Under the pieces are notes generated by a model. That model saw only the letters and a list, made by a program, of their open reading frames with translations, was not told the origin of the DNA and did no database searches. A program made the translations under genes and the position numbers. Below are positions 11,165 through 21,945 of a DNA stretch of 64,000 nt, piece after piece. Numbering within the stretch: position 1 is the stretch's first letter; every line of letters starts with the position of its first letter. The stretch comes from Trichoplusia ni (Eukaryota > Arthropoda > Insecta > Lepidoptera > Noctuidae): positions 2,294,001 through 2,358,000 of the forward strand of contig NC_039505.1 in assembly GCF_003590095.1 (NCBI RefSeq), given 5' to 3'.

Positions 11165-12329
11165 TAACAGCTATTATGAAAAGTAGTTTCATAATTAATA
11201 CATCTTATGCAATAAATTAATAGCAGTGTTATTAGATTTCGAATTTATGAGAAGGATATGCTATAATAAAAATGTCGTTGTAAATTTAAAATGGTTGACC
11301 GTCATGACACGGCCAAGGTTAACCGATCCAAAGGTCAATGCAATTTGTAAAATCGGTAAAACACAATATTTAAAACTATAGGTTAATTATATTTTAGAAC
11401 ACAAGAGATAACAGTTTAAATATCTACTAAAGATTTGCAACACTATGATGGTGAAAGTATTAAAAGCAATGAATCGTAGCACAATAATAATTTTAGCAAG
11501 TCATGCCTTACTTAGATCTAACGATTACTTATAAACGTTTTACAACACTCACCCGATATGGGGTTCACTGAATTTAATTTGTTTAATTAGTCTGCAGATA
11601 TATTTAAAGTTTTATACTTTAAGTGGCCGGTATTAGGGCCTCACTTTAGAAAACTAGAACTCGAGAGTACGCGGTCAGCTGTCCGCGGTAGGTCGTTAAT
11701 AATCCCACAGAGTACATTCTGATATTCTGTACCTCTACCATGAGTTTTGAGCGACCGGGCTCGCTAGCGTCTGCGTAAAAAATATCTATGACAAAATGTA
11801 CAGCGCGCCTAGCGGTCACTTGACAAACTAAAATCGGTAGTATGAGTTGACAAATAAAACCTATCGAAACATTCAAAACGTCTTCGACAGCGAGTAGCGA
11901 GCGCGTAACGTTTTGCGGTGGTTTCTCTAAGAAAACGGTACCATGAGTCACAAATTTGACAGATGGTATCGACAAATACCATTACGATTGTAGTTAAGTA
12001 ACTCACTTGCTAAACAAGGTGTGAAACGGTATTCGGTTTATAGTAATTGTTTAGTTTTGAGTATTTCTTGTGAGAATCATGTCGGCAAGAGAGTATTTAA
12101 AATCAAGTTGCACTAGTTAAAAGTCAATTTACATTGAATACACGCTGTCACTTTTTTACAATGAAACAAACACACATAAATTCATTATTAAGGAAACGCT
12201 GGAAATAAGTCAGCGTTCACAGAGGGCTCCACCCCAACTAATAGTTCATTAAGTAATATTACATTATATTAAAATATACTGAATATTTTATGCTCTATGA
12301 AGTTTAAAATTATTAGGATTATTCAAACA
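11165..12329. other. Gene-free DNA with MITE-like segment
   Basis: No coding sequence. The part 11690-11960 contains CTGTACCTCTACCATGAG and AGCGAGCGCGT. These recur in opposite orientation at about 13075-13215 (ACTCATGGTAGAGGTACTG), so both are probably fragments of one short DNA-element family. The remainder is AT-rich and unremarkable. Confidence 0.5.
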
Positions 12330-12910
12330 CTAGCTGTAGCCCAGGACTCCGTCCACGTGGACTTCAGTTTATAGCGTTCGGTGGTCCCCGTTTCCATTAG
12401 GCTATCTCTTAAATTCAATAAAATCGGTTCAGTAGGATTGGCGTGAAAGCGAGACAGACAGACAGAGAAATTTTCGCATTCATAATATTAGTTTCAATAG
12501 ATGCACAGTTTATCGGTATATGAAACAATCCAACAAAACTATCGCGATCAATCGCAAGACATAGGTACTCCCCAAAGTTGCGCCACATAACCATTCCTAG
12601 GTACCCACGACACCGCTTTCAATTTAATAATGAAAAATTACTAAAACCCAAAAGAGCAGGAAGAAAAGTGTCCATCTATTTGTGATATCAAAAGAGTTCG
12701 TATATCTACATCAACCGCATAATTAAAAAAAAAAAACACTTTGCGAAACTTCAACGGCAAAGATGGCGACTTGAGCGGTTTGTTTTTTGCCATCGGAAAT
12801 TAACGAAATTCTCCATAATCCGAAATCTGCGGATATATGTTGTCGACTCAAAATCAATATTTTTTTATGTTTTGTTATTCATATAAGGTTTCGATCGAGT
12901 TTACCGTAGT
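12330..12910 (-). mobile_element. Helitron-like remnant
   Basis: It begins on the plus strand with CTAGCTGTAGCCCAGGACTC, the complement of a decayed Helitron 3' end. It continues through sequence collinear, with gaps, with the Helitron at 28859-30087: GATGCACAGTTTAT, CCACGACACCGCTTTCAATT, AAAGATGGCGAC and GTTATTCATATAAGGTTT. The first 172 bp also contain a GACAGACAGACAGA stretch. No coding capacity. The far boundary is unclear. Confidence 0.65.
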
Positions 12911-13618
12911 CCTGCATGAAATTATTAATGTAGATTTGAAGCTTTTTCGGAAATATATATCTTACTCTGTCTTTTAAGCAACGTTAGAAAGAAACAACTA
13001 CATTAGACGTGAAGTTAGGCACGTTCGACAACATGACAAGTATGACAACACGAATACTACAATAACAATCGAGCTCTCGATAGCGAGCGCGTCAAGGTTT
13101 TTTAAACTCATGGTATGAGTCCAATCGAAAACTATTCGATCCGCGTTTATACGCTATCGACTGTAGTAAAGTCATTGACGTTTTCGATGGCAACTCATGG
13201 TAGAGGTACTGATATACTGTAATAGAGATCAATCTTCGGCATTAAAATGGGTAACCACCTACGCTTAGATGCTAGCGCCATCTGTTATCAGGAGTTGGAA
13301 TCATTACTCATTATGTCTATAACTATAGCTATACCTATACACATATAAATAGAGGCTATGCGTACGTACGTACAGGTACTATTATTAAAATTTTATGGAT
13401 GGAACGGCTATGCTGTAGGACATTAAGGATTTAGAAATGAAACATTTCATTAAGTAACTCAAACTCATAGCATTTATTTCAAATAAACCAATTACAGGCA
13501 CTTTTGAATTATCAGGGCGTAGGTTAGTAAAATTTAGATCATTGTAGACGGTTCCCCTGGAGAAAAACGTGCAAGGAACAGAGAGGACACTCAAAAATAT
13601 ATGTATTACATATCAATT
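12911..13618. other. Gene-free DNA
   Basis: I see only a short MITE-like segment (about 13075-13215, inverted relative to 11690-11960) and a CGTACGTACGTAC run near 13360. No coding sequence or RNA gene is supported. Confidence 0.5.
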
Positions 13619-14583
13619 ACCTTTGAGTAGAAAATAAACCAAAACCGGACTCATCAGGAGAGCAGAAAAACGTTTATTTTTACTTTAAGATTCATGACTT
13701 TGTTTTTAAATTTTAAAAATATAATCTATGAGAAAGGTTCTTACAATTTGCAAATGAAAAAGGTTAAATCATCAAAACCTTCCTATCTTCTTCAGTTTTA
13801 AAGTTATCTTGGATTTACGTCCAAGAAAAAATCAACTCTTGGTTGATAAATCCCATGAATGTACTTTATCAAAAACCGTATGGTTCGTATATCAATTTTT
13901 AGTAAGCTTATGGTCACATTTACTGTAGTAAAAACACATATATGTATTTGTTTTGATTTAAAACCATTAGAACCATAGATCGATTGAATTTTGGTTAGAC
14001 GTAGAAACTCAATTATTCATGTTTAAGTTGCTATAAATATTTTTCAATTTCAATTTTAACTTGTTAAGTATATTGCACCATTATTGAAGTAATAGTAAAT
14101 GTTGATTAGAAAGTATTAGAATGCTTAAATTTTGATTTCCTATTTTAGGTAGATTTATTTTATTGGGTATCGTAAATAATAATTGAGTTTCTACGTCTAA
14201 CCAAAATTCAATCGATCTATGATTCTAATGGTTTTAAATCAAAACAAATACATATATGTGTTTTTACAACAGTAAATGTGACCATAAGCTTACTAAAAAT
14301 GGATATACGAACCATACGGTTTTTGATAAAGTACATTCATGGGATTTATCAACCAAGAGTTGATTTTTTCTTGGACGTAAATCCAAGATAACTTTAAAAC
14401 TGAAGAAGATAGGAAGGTTTTGATGATTTAACCTTTTTCATTTGCAAATTGTAAGAACCTTTCTCATAGATTATATTTTTACAACTTAAAAACAAAGTCA
14501 TGAATCTTAAAGTAAAAATAAACGTTTTTCTACTCTTCTAAAAAGTAGGGTTTTGGTTTATACGACCTTTCTACCCAAAGGTC
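13619..14583. repeat. Large foldback: about 390-bp inverted arms
   Basis: The left arm (13619-14017) and right arm (14178-14583) are reverse complements with only a handful of substitutions and small indels near the outer ends. The loop is 160 nt (14018-14177). Shared landmarks include ATTCAATCGATCTATG, ACATATATGTATTTG and CCAAGAGTTGATTTTT. It has no coding capacity. It lies beside the 3' end of the P-element pseudogene and may be a foldback or MITE insertion or part of that element. I cannot identify a target duplication. Confidence 0.85.
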
Positions 14584-14609
14584 TCGATATATTTTACAAT
14601 ATACTTATG

Positions 14610-15198
14610 TTATTTGTGTCTTTTATAGCACTTATTTAATTTTTTTGCTTTAATTTGCAGATTGTCCTCATCATCATCAACTTCTCTTCTCCCAGCTAAA
14701 ATTTTGTTGATATTTTTGCAATAATTAAAAATCATGCAACGAATCACAATGTTAATCAAATAATCAATTAATCTTGTCCTGTGTATGTTGCATTTTATAA
14801 ATTGAAAATCAACAAATGTCAATATAACGGTTTTAATCATTTCTTTTAAATATTTTTTTCAATATTTTCTTTAATTATTTCATTGATTATGTCTTGCATA
14901 TTTGAAATCAATTCTACCAAGTCTTTGCTGGGAGTGCAAAGCCAACGTCGACCTGCATATTCCCTATATTTAATATATTCTATTTCATTTACTGATGAGA
15001 AATCATTATTGCAATCAGTGTAAGATTTTAAAACTTTGATTTAATTTTTTTTAAGAAATATCCACTCATATATTGTATTGGTGAAATAATTCGGGGATCC
15101 CTTTCTTTTACCTCTAGGGGGGTAAAATTAAAATCAAAGATTTTAGAAAAATCGAATGAGGTACAGGTCGATGTTGCTTTCGCATTTTCGTTGATGAT
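14610..15198 (-). pseudogene. P-element-like transposase, C-terminal part
   Basis: This is the continuation of the transposase at 21946-25419 across the LTR retrotransposon. On the minus strand from 15198 I read FDFSKIFDFNFTPLEVKE, IQYMSGYFLKKIK, then after a frameshift near 15030 YIKYREYAGRRWLCTPSKDL. A last acidic and lysine-rich piece (REVDDDEDNLQIKAKKLNK) ends at 14610 and is preceded by an AG splice-acceptor-like site near 14697. The gene is broken by the insertion and by frameshifts. Confidence 0.75.
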
Positions 15199-15424
15199 TG
15201 AAAGAAAACCCAGACATTCGTTGCAAATATTATGTATTCTTCTACAATTTCACACGCACCCTCCAGTCTCAACAGACACGAGGCCGACTTCGACGATGAC
15301 TCCCACCAAAAATGCCCCGCCAAAACTAGTTTTTTTTATCAAACGTCAAATCAAAACGTATATCCGGTTCTGTGTTGCCAGTTAATTAAACAATATTGCG
15401 TATATAAATTATCTTATGCTAACA
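15199..15424 (-). repeat. 3' LTR (226 bp)
   Basis: TGAAAGAAAACCC...TTATGCTAACA on the plus strand, matching the LTR at 21720-21945 base for base as far as I can read. On the minus strand a TATA-like AATTTATATACG lies about 20 bp inside the start of the LTR. Confidence 0.95.
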
Positions 15425-15561
15425 TTCGGCTAATCCTGACGTCAAACGCGGCCTCGCGTTTAACAAACAAAACCAAAAGAGATAGAGAAAAAAAAGGTTA
15501 GTGAAACAATTAACAGGACCAGGAATTAATCGTTAAAATTATTATACACATCACTTAATAA

Positions 15562-16030
15562 CGACTACAGGCACTCTCACCGGTAGCGACTCACTCTTAA
15601 ATCTAACATCGACTACAGGCACTCTCACCGGTAGCGACTCACTCTTAAATCTAACATCGACTACAGGCACTCTCACCGGTAGCGACTCACTCTTAAATCT
15701 AACATCGACTACAGGCACTCTCACCGGTAGCGACTCACTCTTAAATCTAACATCGACTACAGGCACTCTCACCGGTAGCGACTCACTCTTAAATCTAACA
15801 TCGACTACAGGCACTCTCACCGGTAGCGACTCACTCTTAAATCTAACATCGACTACAGGCACTCTCACCGGTAGCGACTCACTCTTAAATCTAACATCGA
15901 CTACAGGCACTCTCACCGGTAGCGACTCACTCTTAAATCTAACATCGACTACAGGCACTCTCACCGGTAGCGACTCACTCTTAAATCTAACATCGACTAC
16001 AGGCATTCTCACCGGTAGCGACTCACTCTT
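15562..16030 (-). repeat. 48-bp minisatellite, about 9.8 copies
   Basis: A 48-bp unit (CGACTACAGGCACTCTCACC... on the plus strand) is repeated with almost no variation. Only the last unit differs at a few bases. The unit is divisible by three, and one minus-strand frame stays open through all copies and codes a 16-residue repeat, FKSESLPVRVPVVDVR. The full open frame is 15551-16045, with a methionine at 16045. It lies between the pol stop and the 3' LTR of the young retrotransposon. Whether it is translated is unknown. Confidence 0.95.
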
Positions 16031-16045
16031 ATCTCGTATCATCAA

Positions 16046-16515
16046 ATATAAGCGCTTTCACTTGTAGATTCACTCATTACTAATTATCATTTTTCATACA
16101 ACATTTACTTTCAGGTTATTATTACAATATCTATAAGTCTAATTCTGGCTAAAATCACTATCATAATATCTATCGATTTATACTTCACACAATACATAAT
16201 AATAAATTAATTAGGTTCTTTAAACTTCGAAACTTAACTTTTCCCTTTACAATGATTTCTCGACAGACTTATTTACTTCATACTGGTTTCATTTTTATGT
16301 AACTCATATTTATACTTATACTGTTTCGATCTAACTACAAAAGTAGATATAATAATTTTGTTAACAAATACTAATCTGTCATGCATTTCACACTCATTTA
16401 CTTCTTTCCATAATACATTATTAGACATCATCATCTCATTATATTCATTCACGTAATAATAATAATTAAGAATGGGTCTGACAGTTCTACTACACATATT
16501 CATTACAATACTGAT
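16046..16515 (-). other. 3' non-coding region of the LTR retrotransposon
   Basis: AT-rich DNA between the pol stop codon and the minisatellite. I see no domain or promoter here. Confidence 0.6.
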
Positions 16516-19500
16516 TTACTCTGAATCACTCGAGATCACATCATTATTAAATACGAGCCAAGGATGTATCTTGTCAACCGCATACACTGACCGGTAAGGC
16601 TTACTACCTTCTTTTCTGGTGATAGGAGTATCTTCTACTTCGTAGCGATCATTACCAATTACTTTTGAAATCCTAAACGGCCCTACGAATTTAGGTAATA
16701 ATTTACGACTGTGCCCGGATTCCGTACGAATTTCTTTTTCGATACGAACTAAATCACCTATTTTATATTGAGCTGGTGGTTTATGTGAACTATCAAAACG
16801 TTCTTTCTGTTTTTGTTGATTTCTTTGAATCAACAGTTCCGCGTCCGTTCTTATTTTATCACGGTCTAACTGGACATGAGATTCCGACACAACCGAATTC
16901 ATAATACCATCTGAAACACCAGTCGTTTGAACACCAAACAACATTTCTGATGGCGTGCAGCCAATAGCTTTATTTATAGTATTATTAAGTGACCATTGTA
17001 TTTGAGGTAAACGTAAATCCCATTCATTTTCAGGTTTATCGTGATTAGCAGCTGTAAGGGCATCAACTATAGTACGGTTATACCTCTCAACTTGCCCATT
17101 GGCCCTGGGAGAGGCGACCGCATTTAAAATATGCTTAATTCCCTTTTTATTGATGAAGTCGGAAAACTCTTTACTGGTGAAACAAGTACCACGGTCAGAT
17201 ATAACTCGACGAGGCACTCCGAATAATGAAAAGTAATCCTCAAATATTTGTATTGTTATACTGGTTTTGACACTTTTTACTGGCTTTACAAATATGAATT
17301 TAGTAAACGCGTCTATTATAACCAAAATATGGCAATTTTTCTTTTTACTAATCGGAAAAGGACCACAATGGTCTACATGAAGTGTATCAAATGGTTTATT
17401 AATCTTAGGAATAGGATGGAGCTCACCTTGTTTTGCTCCAGCGGGTACTTTATTATGAGCACAGTTTAAACATGAGTTACAATACTTTTTTAATGAAACG
17501 CCTCATTTTTTTAAACCAATAGGCTTGACTCACTTTATTGTAAGTTTTGTCAAAGCCGAAGTGTCCAGCATCGTCGTGATTCATACGAACTATTTGCCAT
17601 CGTACTGCTTTTGGAACTACCCACTTTAGATTAGTGCTTTCATTGTCCGTCGTTACTCGATATAAACGGTCATTTTTAACGGTATAGTTCTTATGAATCT
17701 CAACGATGTCTTTGGTATTTGAATCCTTTAGAATACTAATGATTCTTTGTATTTCAGAGTCTTGTTCCTGCGCTGTACGCAACCAAGCATCATCATCGAT
17801 TGCTAAAATGTCAACTACGTCAACAACTTGTTGAGTTACGTCAGTATTGCTCGGATTACGTGACAGTGCATCAACATGACTCATTTTAGTGCCGTCTCTA
17901 TGCTCTACAATAAAATCATATTCCTGCATCAAAATATACCAACGCGCTACCCTCGGTATTAGGTCCCTCTTTGTCATTGTGCTGCGTATAGCCGCACAAT
18001 CCGTGATTACTTTGAAGGATTTACCTAATATGTAGACTCGAAATCTGCTGAGAGCGCAGACCACCGCCAAGGTCTCGAGCTCATATGAATGTAATTTGCT
18101 CTCGTCAGACGTCGTTTGTCGACTGTAATAGCATATAGGGTGTGGACGTTCAGTATTTACGCGTTGTATTAAGATTGCACCTATCCCTATTTTGCTAGCA
18201 TCAGTGTGGATTTCAAATTCACCTCGGGGGTCGTACAACGCTAGCACAGGTCGTGTGGTAAGTCTAGCCTTTAATTCTTTGAACGCATTAACTTGAGCTT
18301 CGTCAAAATGCCACGAAGCATTTTTCTTGGTCAAAATTGTCAAAGGTTTGGCTATCACCGAATAATTTTGGATAAACCGACGAAAATAACTAGTAAGACC
18401 GACATATTGGCGAACTTCATGAACGTTTTTAGGTTCGGGAAAATCCATAACTGCTTGAACTTTAGCAACACCAGGCCGAATTCCATCGGAGCTTATTTCA
18501 TAGCCCAGATAATTTATACGAGTTTGAAAGAAGTCACATTTTTTTAGATTTAGTGTAAGTTTAGCAGATCTTAACAGCTGAAAAACTTTTTCTAATTTCT
18601 CCAAGCCTTCTTCAAACGTTTTCGACATCACTAAAAGATCATCCATATATGCTAAGGCCAAATTTTGCCTACCTTTAAGCATAGTATTAATTGTTCGCTG
18701 AAATACACTAGGAGCGTTAGCTAGACCGAATGGCATTCTTTCAAACTCATACAAACCATCGGGTGTTACAAAGGCAGTAAAACGCTTACTGTTTTCACTC
18801 ATCGGCACTTGGTAGTACCCCGAAAAAAGGTCTAGACTTGTAAAGTATTTGTTACCGCCTAATCTGTCTAACTGATCTTCTATACGTGGCATGGGGTATT
18901 TGTCTTTCATTGTTTTTCTGTTTAGAGACCTATAATCAATGCATAACCGCTTTTCACCATTTTTCTTGCCTACTAAAATCACGGGGCTTGAATAATCAGA
19001 TGTACTTTCTCGAATTATGCCATTAGTTAATAAATCATTAATAATTTTGTTAAGATGTTCGCGCTCACTATGAGATATCCTGTAGGGATTATAAACTACT
19101 GGTTTATCATCCGTTAATGTAATATCCATCTGTGTTATATTAGTTTTGCCTAATTCTGTCATATTCATAGCGAAGCAATCCCTATATTTTGTTAATAAAG
19201 CATATAATTGGTCTTTTTGTTGTTCCGATATCTCAGTACTAATTTTTACATCCATTAATGGTAACGGTTCATAGTTTTTAGCTTCATCTATTATGCCTAT
19301 ATATTCATTATAATATGTCTCGTTAAATTTGTGACCCCTAACTAGTAAAGAACCTTTATTAATTATTAATTTGTTAGAAGATAAATTTGTCAACATTATA
19401 TAACCCCGTCCTAACTGGAAGCTAAACAGCCCTGGCATTACTATATATTCATTATTTGGAATAACTCGAAGACTAATCTGCACATACAATCCGCCAGTAT

Positions 19501-21142
19501 ATTTATCATTAGCGATCACATTAACTGGCATAGTCATTTTAGGTAATACGATTTCGTCCTTGTCTGCACAGAGTGTAACCTTCGAGTCATTATCACTTAA
19601 ATCAGGTGTAGTTATGAACAGCAATTCGCTTTCCGTTTTTAAAAGTATAACGTTTGGTTTTTCCGTAAATGACTGTCCTACTAGAATTGCTGTTCGTAAG
19701 TACTGATCACTAACAACAAGAACTTCTGTCTCAGCTTTAACCGTACCAATACCTAACATAACTGTTATCCTACCTAATGGTTCTACTGCAGAATTACCAA
19801 ACCCCTGTAGGGTCGGTAAGTTCTTGGTATCCCATTCATTGCATATAAGTTCAGCACTGGATCTACGCATTAGAGTACATTTACTACCTAAATCAATATA
19901 TCCTCTTAAAGTTATATCGTTCACTGTAATATCTTTGTAATATTTCTCATTATCAGTATCATTATTAGTAATACACATAACAGCCTTGTTTTGTTCCCTG
20001 TCACTACTAACTTTAGTCGATTCGTCATTAGTGTTGTTCCTTTTACGACAATCTTTGGTATCGTGTCCTAATTTAAAGCAAAAGTTACATCTTTTAATAG
20101 GTTTGTTACATCTTAAACTTATATGTCCCGGTTCATTACAATTAAAGCAACGTAAAGTATCTGTGCTACTATTTTTAGTTTGTTCATTATTAGGGATATT
20201 AGACTGTCTAGACTGCGTATTAGTACGAATACGTGAACGGTTAGTAAACGAATTATTTTCATTTTGTGACACTGTGCGCAAATAATTAAGGACCTGTTCA
20301 GGTTCGTTAAACATGCAAGCTCCGGCTCCCATCCGTACAAACTTATCGTCAATACCATGTATGAGACAACCAACAGCCTTGGTTCCGGTTATTTCGCATT
20401 TATTTATAAGCGCCATTTTATCATAATAATAATGTTCTAGAGATTGCCCAAACCTACAACGGAACCTTAACATTGTCGACAGTAAGTCTCCGTAATTTTC
20501 GTTAGAAGGAAAAGCTAGCTTTAATTTTTGAATCCACTCATCCCAAGTGTACAAAACTGAAGGCAGCCCCTTGTACCACTTCTTGGCTAAACCGCTCAAT
20601 TTAGGAAGTGCATAATGACATATTTGTCGATCATTCCAAGAATAAATTTGAGCGCATTCATTGACCTTATTAATCCAATTTTCTATCGTCTGACTATTAT
20701 CGCTAGGGTCGAACTCGGGTACCACACTAAATGCTACAGGAAAATTATTTTGAGCCCAGAAATTAGGAAATGACAAAGGCACAGATGAACTACTTGCGTT
20801 ATTCACTTGAGGGATATCAAATGTCGTGTTATTGGTACTAGGTAAATCGGTATTCGATTGATTATTTATAATTACGGGAGTGTTAGACATGTCTAATTGT
20901 ACAGCCGAGGTAATTGGCGGCGTTTTGGTTCCTTCACGATTAGAATTAATTTCAGAATATTTTTGGCCCCTACGATCGGAACGCGTTTCTTTTCTACTCC
21001 GCCTTTTACTACGTTTGTGACCATGACGTCGTCTTTTCCGTTGTCGAGATCTACGAGTATTAGTCTCACTACTACAAGACGAATCAGAATAAGAAGTACT
21101 AGTATCGCGTGAGTTGCGTCGCTTTCGCTTAGAATTACCCAT
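16516..21142 (-). CDS. Gag-Pol polyprotein of the LTR retrotransposon (one frameshift)
   Basis: The start is the ATG at 21142. Domain order: an arginine/serine-rich N-terminus (residues 1-65), Gag capsid (about 125-290), two CCHC zinc knuckles (CFNCNEPGHISLRC and CNFCFKLGHDTKDC, about 325-365), a retropepsin-like site reading DLGS (about 413) in place of DSG/DTG, RT with YMDD (about 830), RNase H (HTDAS, about 975), and integrase HHCC. The integrase core follows (IIDAFTKF, SDRGTCF, ANGQVERY) and then VGPFRIS, stopping at 16516. The first frame ends at 17477 because a run of six A near 17488 has one base too many. The frame otherwise continues directly into the integrase core. This may be a sequencing error or a single real lesion. 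The layout resembles the mdg3/blastopia-like lineage, judged from memory only. Confidence 0.92.
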
Positions 21143-21201
21143 TACTTTATCTAAAGTGATTCAAAGTACAAAAGTATCTACTATTTTAAAAAAAAATAAC
21201 C

Positions 21202-21404
21202 AAAATGATCAACGATAAATACAATAACAAAGTCAAATATATTCGTACGGTTTCACTTTTAAATCATCAAAATTAACTATTTAAATTGTGACGGTTTCAA
21301 TAAACAAAATTATCAACGATAAATAAAATAACAACGTCAAATATACTCATACGATTTCACTTTCAAATCAACAAAATTAACTATTTAAATTGTAACGGTT
21401 TCAA
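21202..21404 (-). repeat. Duplicated 103-bp segment in the retrotransposon leader
   Basis: Two tandem, about 90% similar copies (21202-21304 and 21305-21404) share ATCAACGATAAATA, CAAAATTAACTATTTAAATT and ACGGTTTCAA. They lie between the primer-binding site and the gag start, where packaging signals usually sit. Function is not known. Confidence 0.8.
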
Positions 21405-21704
21405 ATTGAAAATAATTTTCACCAACACAACGTAAACAAACACTGTTAATGTATCACTTTTAGTTGTTAGATATTCACAACATTATCACCACTTTCCTAT
21501 TTAGTTGTAATGTACGTAGACTTGCACAATATTAATCAATAGTCTCGTGATTAAATTTGGAATTTCGTCACGTAGATTCCGCGAGAATAACAGCATGTGA
21601 TGTAGATATTGTAGGTAGTTTATAATGACATTAAGCTCTGACCTTAATCATCCACTGTTCAGGAACCTTCAGGAGACCGCTGCATGAGGCACGTGGAGAT
21701 CACT

Positions 21705-21718
21705 ATCCCACTTCTGAC
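21705..21718 (-). promoter_or_regulatory. Primer-binding site, tRNA-Leu-like
   Basis: One base after the 5' LTR the minus strand reads GTCAGAAGTGGGAT. This is complementary to the acceptor/T-arm sequence ATCCCACTTCTGAC found at the 3' end of eukaryotic tRNA-Leu(CAA), as I remember it. The match does not include the terminal CCA, so priming would be internal. Confidence 0.5.
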
Positions 21719-21719
21719 T

Positions 21720-21945
21720 TGAAAGAAAACCCAGACATTCGTTGCAAATATTATGTATTCTTCTACAATTTCACACGCACCCTCCAGTCTCAACAGACAC
21801 GAGGCCGACTTCGACGATGACTCCCACCAAAAATGCCCCGCCAAAACTAGTTTTTTTTATCAAACGTCAAATCAAAACGTATATCCGGTTCTGTGTTGCC
21901 AGTTAATTAAACAATATTGCGTATATAAATTATCTTATGCTAACA
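21720..21945 (-). repeat. 5' LTR (226 bp)
   Basis: Apparently identical to the LTR at 15199-15424. It is followed on the plus strand by the target duplicate TGAT (21946-21949). Confidence 0.95.

Larger units (their letters stand above)
15199..21945 (-). mobile_element. Young Ty3/gypsy LTR retrotransposon
   Basis: Two 226-bp LTRs (15199-15424 and 21720-21945) read as identical by eye, both TG...CA. The 4-bp direct repeat TGAT flanks the element (15195-15198 and 21946-21949). On the minus strand the order is 5' LTR, primer-binding site, 577-bp leader with a duplicated segment, gag-pol, a 3' non-coding region with a 48-bp minisatellite, and 3' LTR. It sits inside the coding sequence of a P-element-like gene, and removing it plus one TGAT rejoins that gene. 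I do not see an obvious purine tract beside the 3' LTR. Confidence 0.95.

Noticed and set aside
11646..12006. Small minus-strand open frames
   Set aside because: They fall in a MITE-like repeat with no domain, and overlapping frames look equally random.
15551..16045. CRISPR-like array
   Set aside because: The repeats are directly tandem at 48 bp with no unique spacers, in an insect genome. It is a minisatellite.
15551..16045. Genuine env-like third gene of the retrotransposon
   Set aside because: The open frame consists only of the repeat, with no signal peptide, membrane segment or glycosylation pattern. Kept as a finding about the repeat, not as a gene.
16273..16503. Small open frame downstream of pol
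   Set aside because: Low-complexity, AT-driven composition and no motif. Treated as 3' non-coding DNA.
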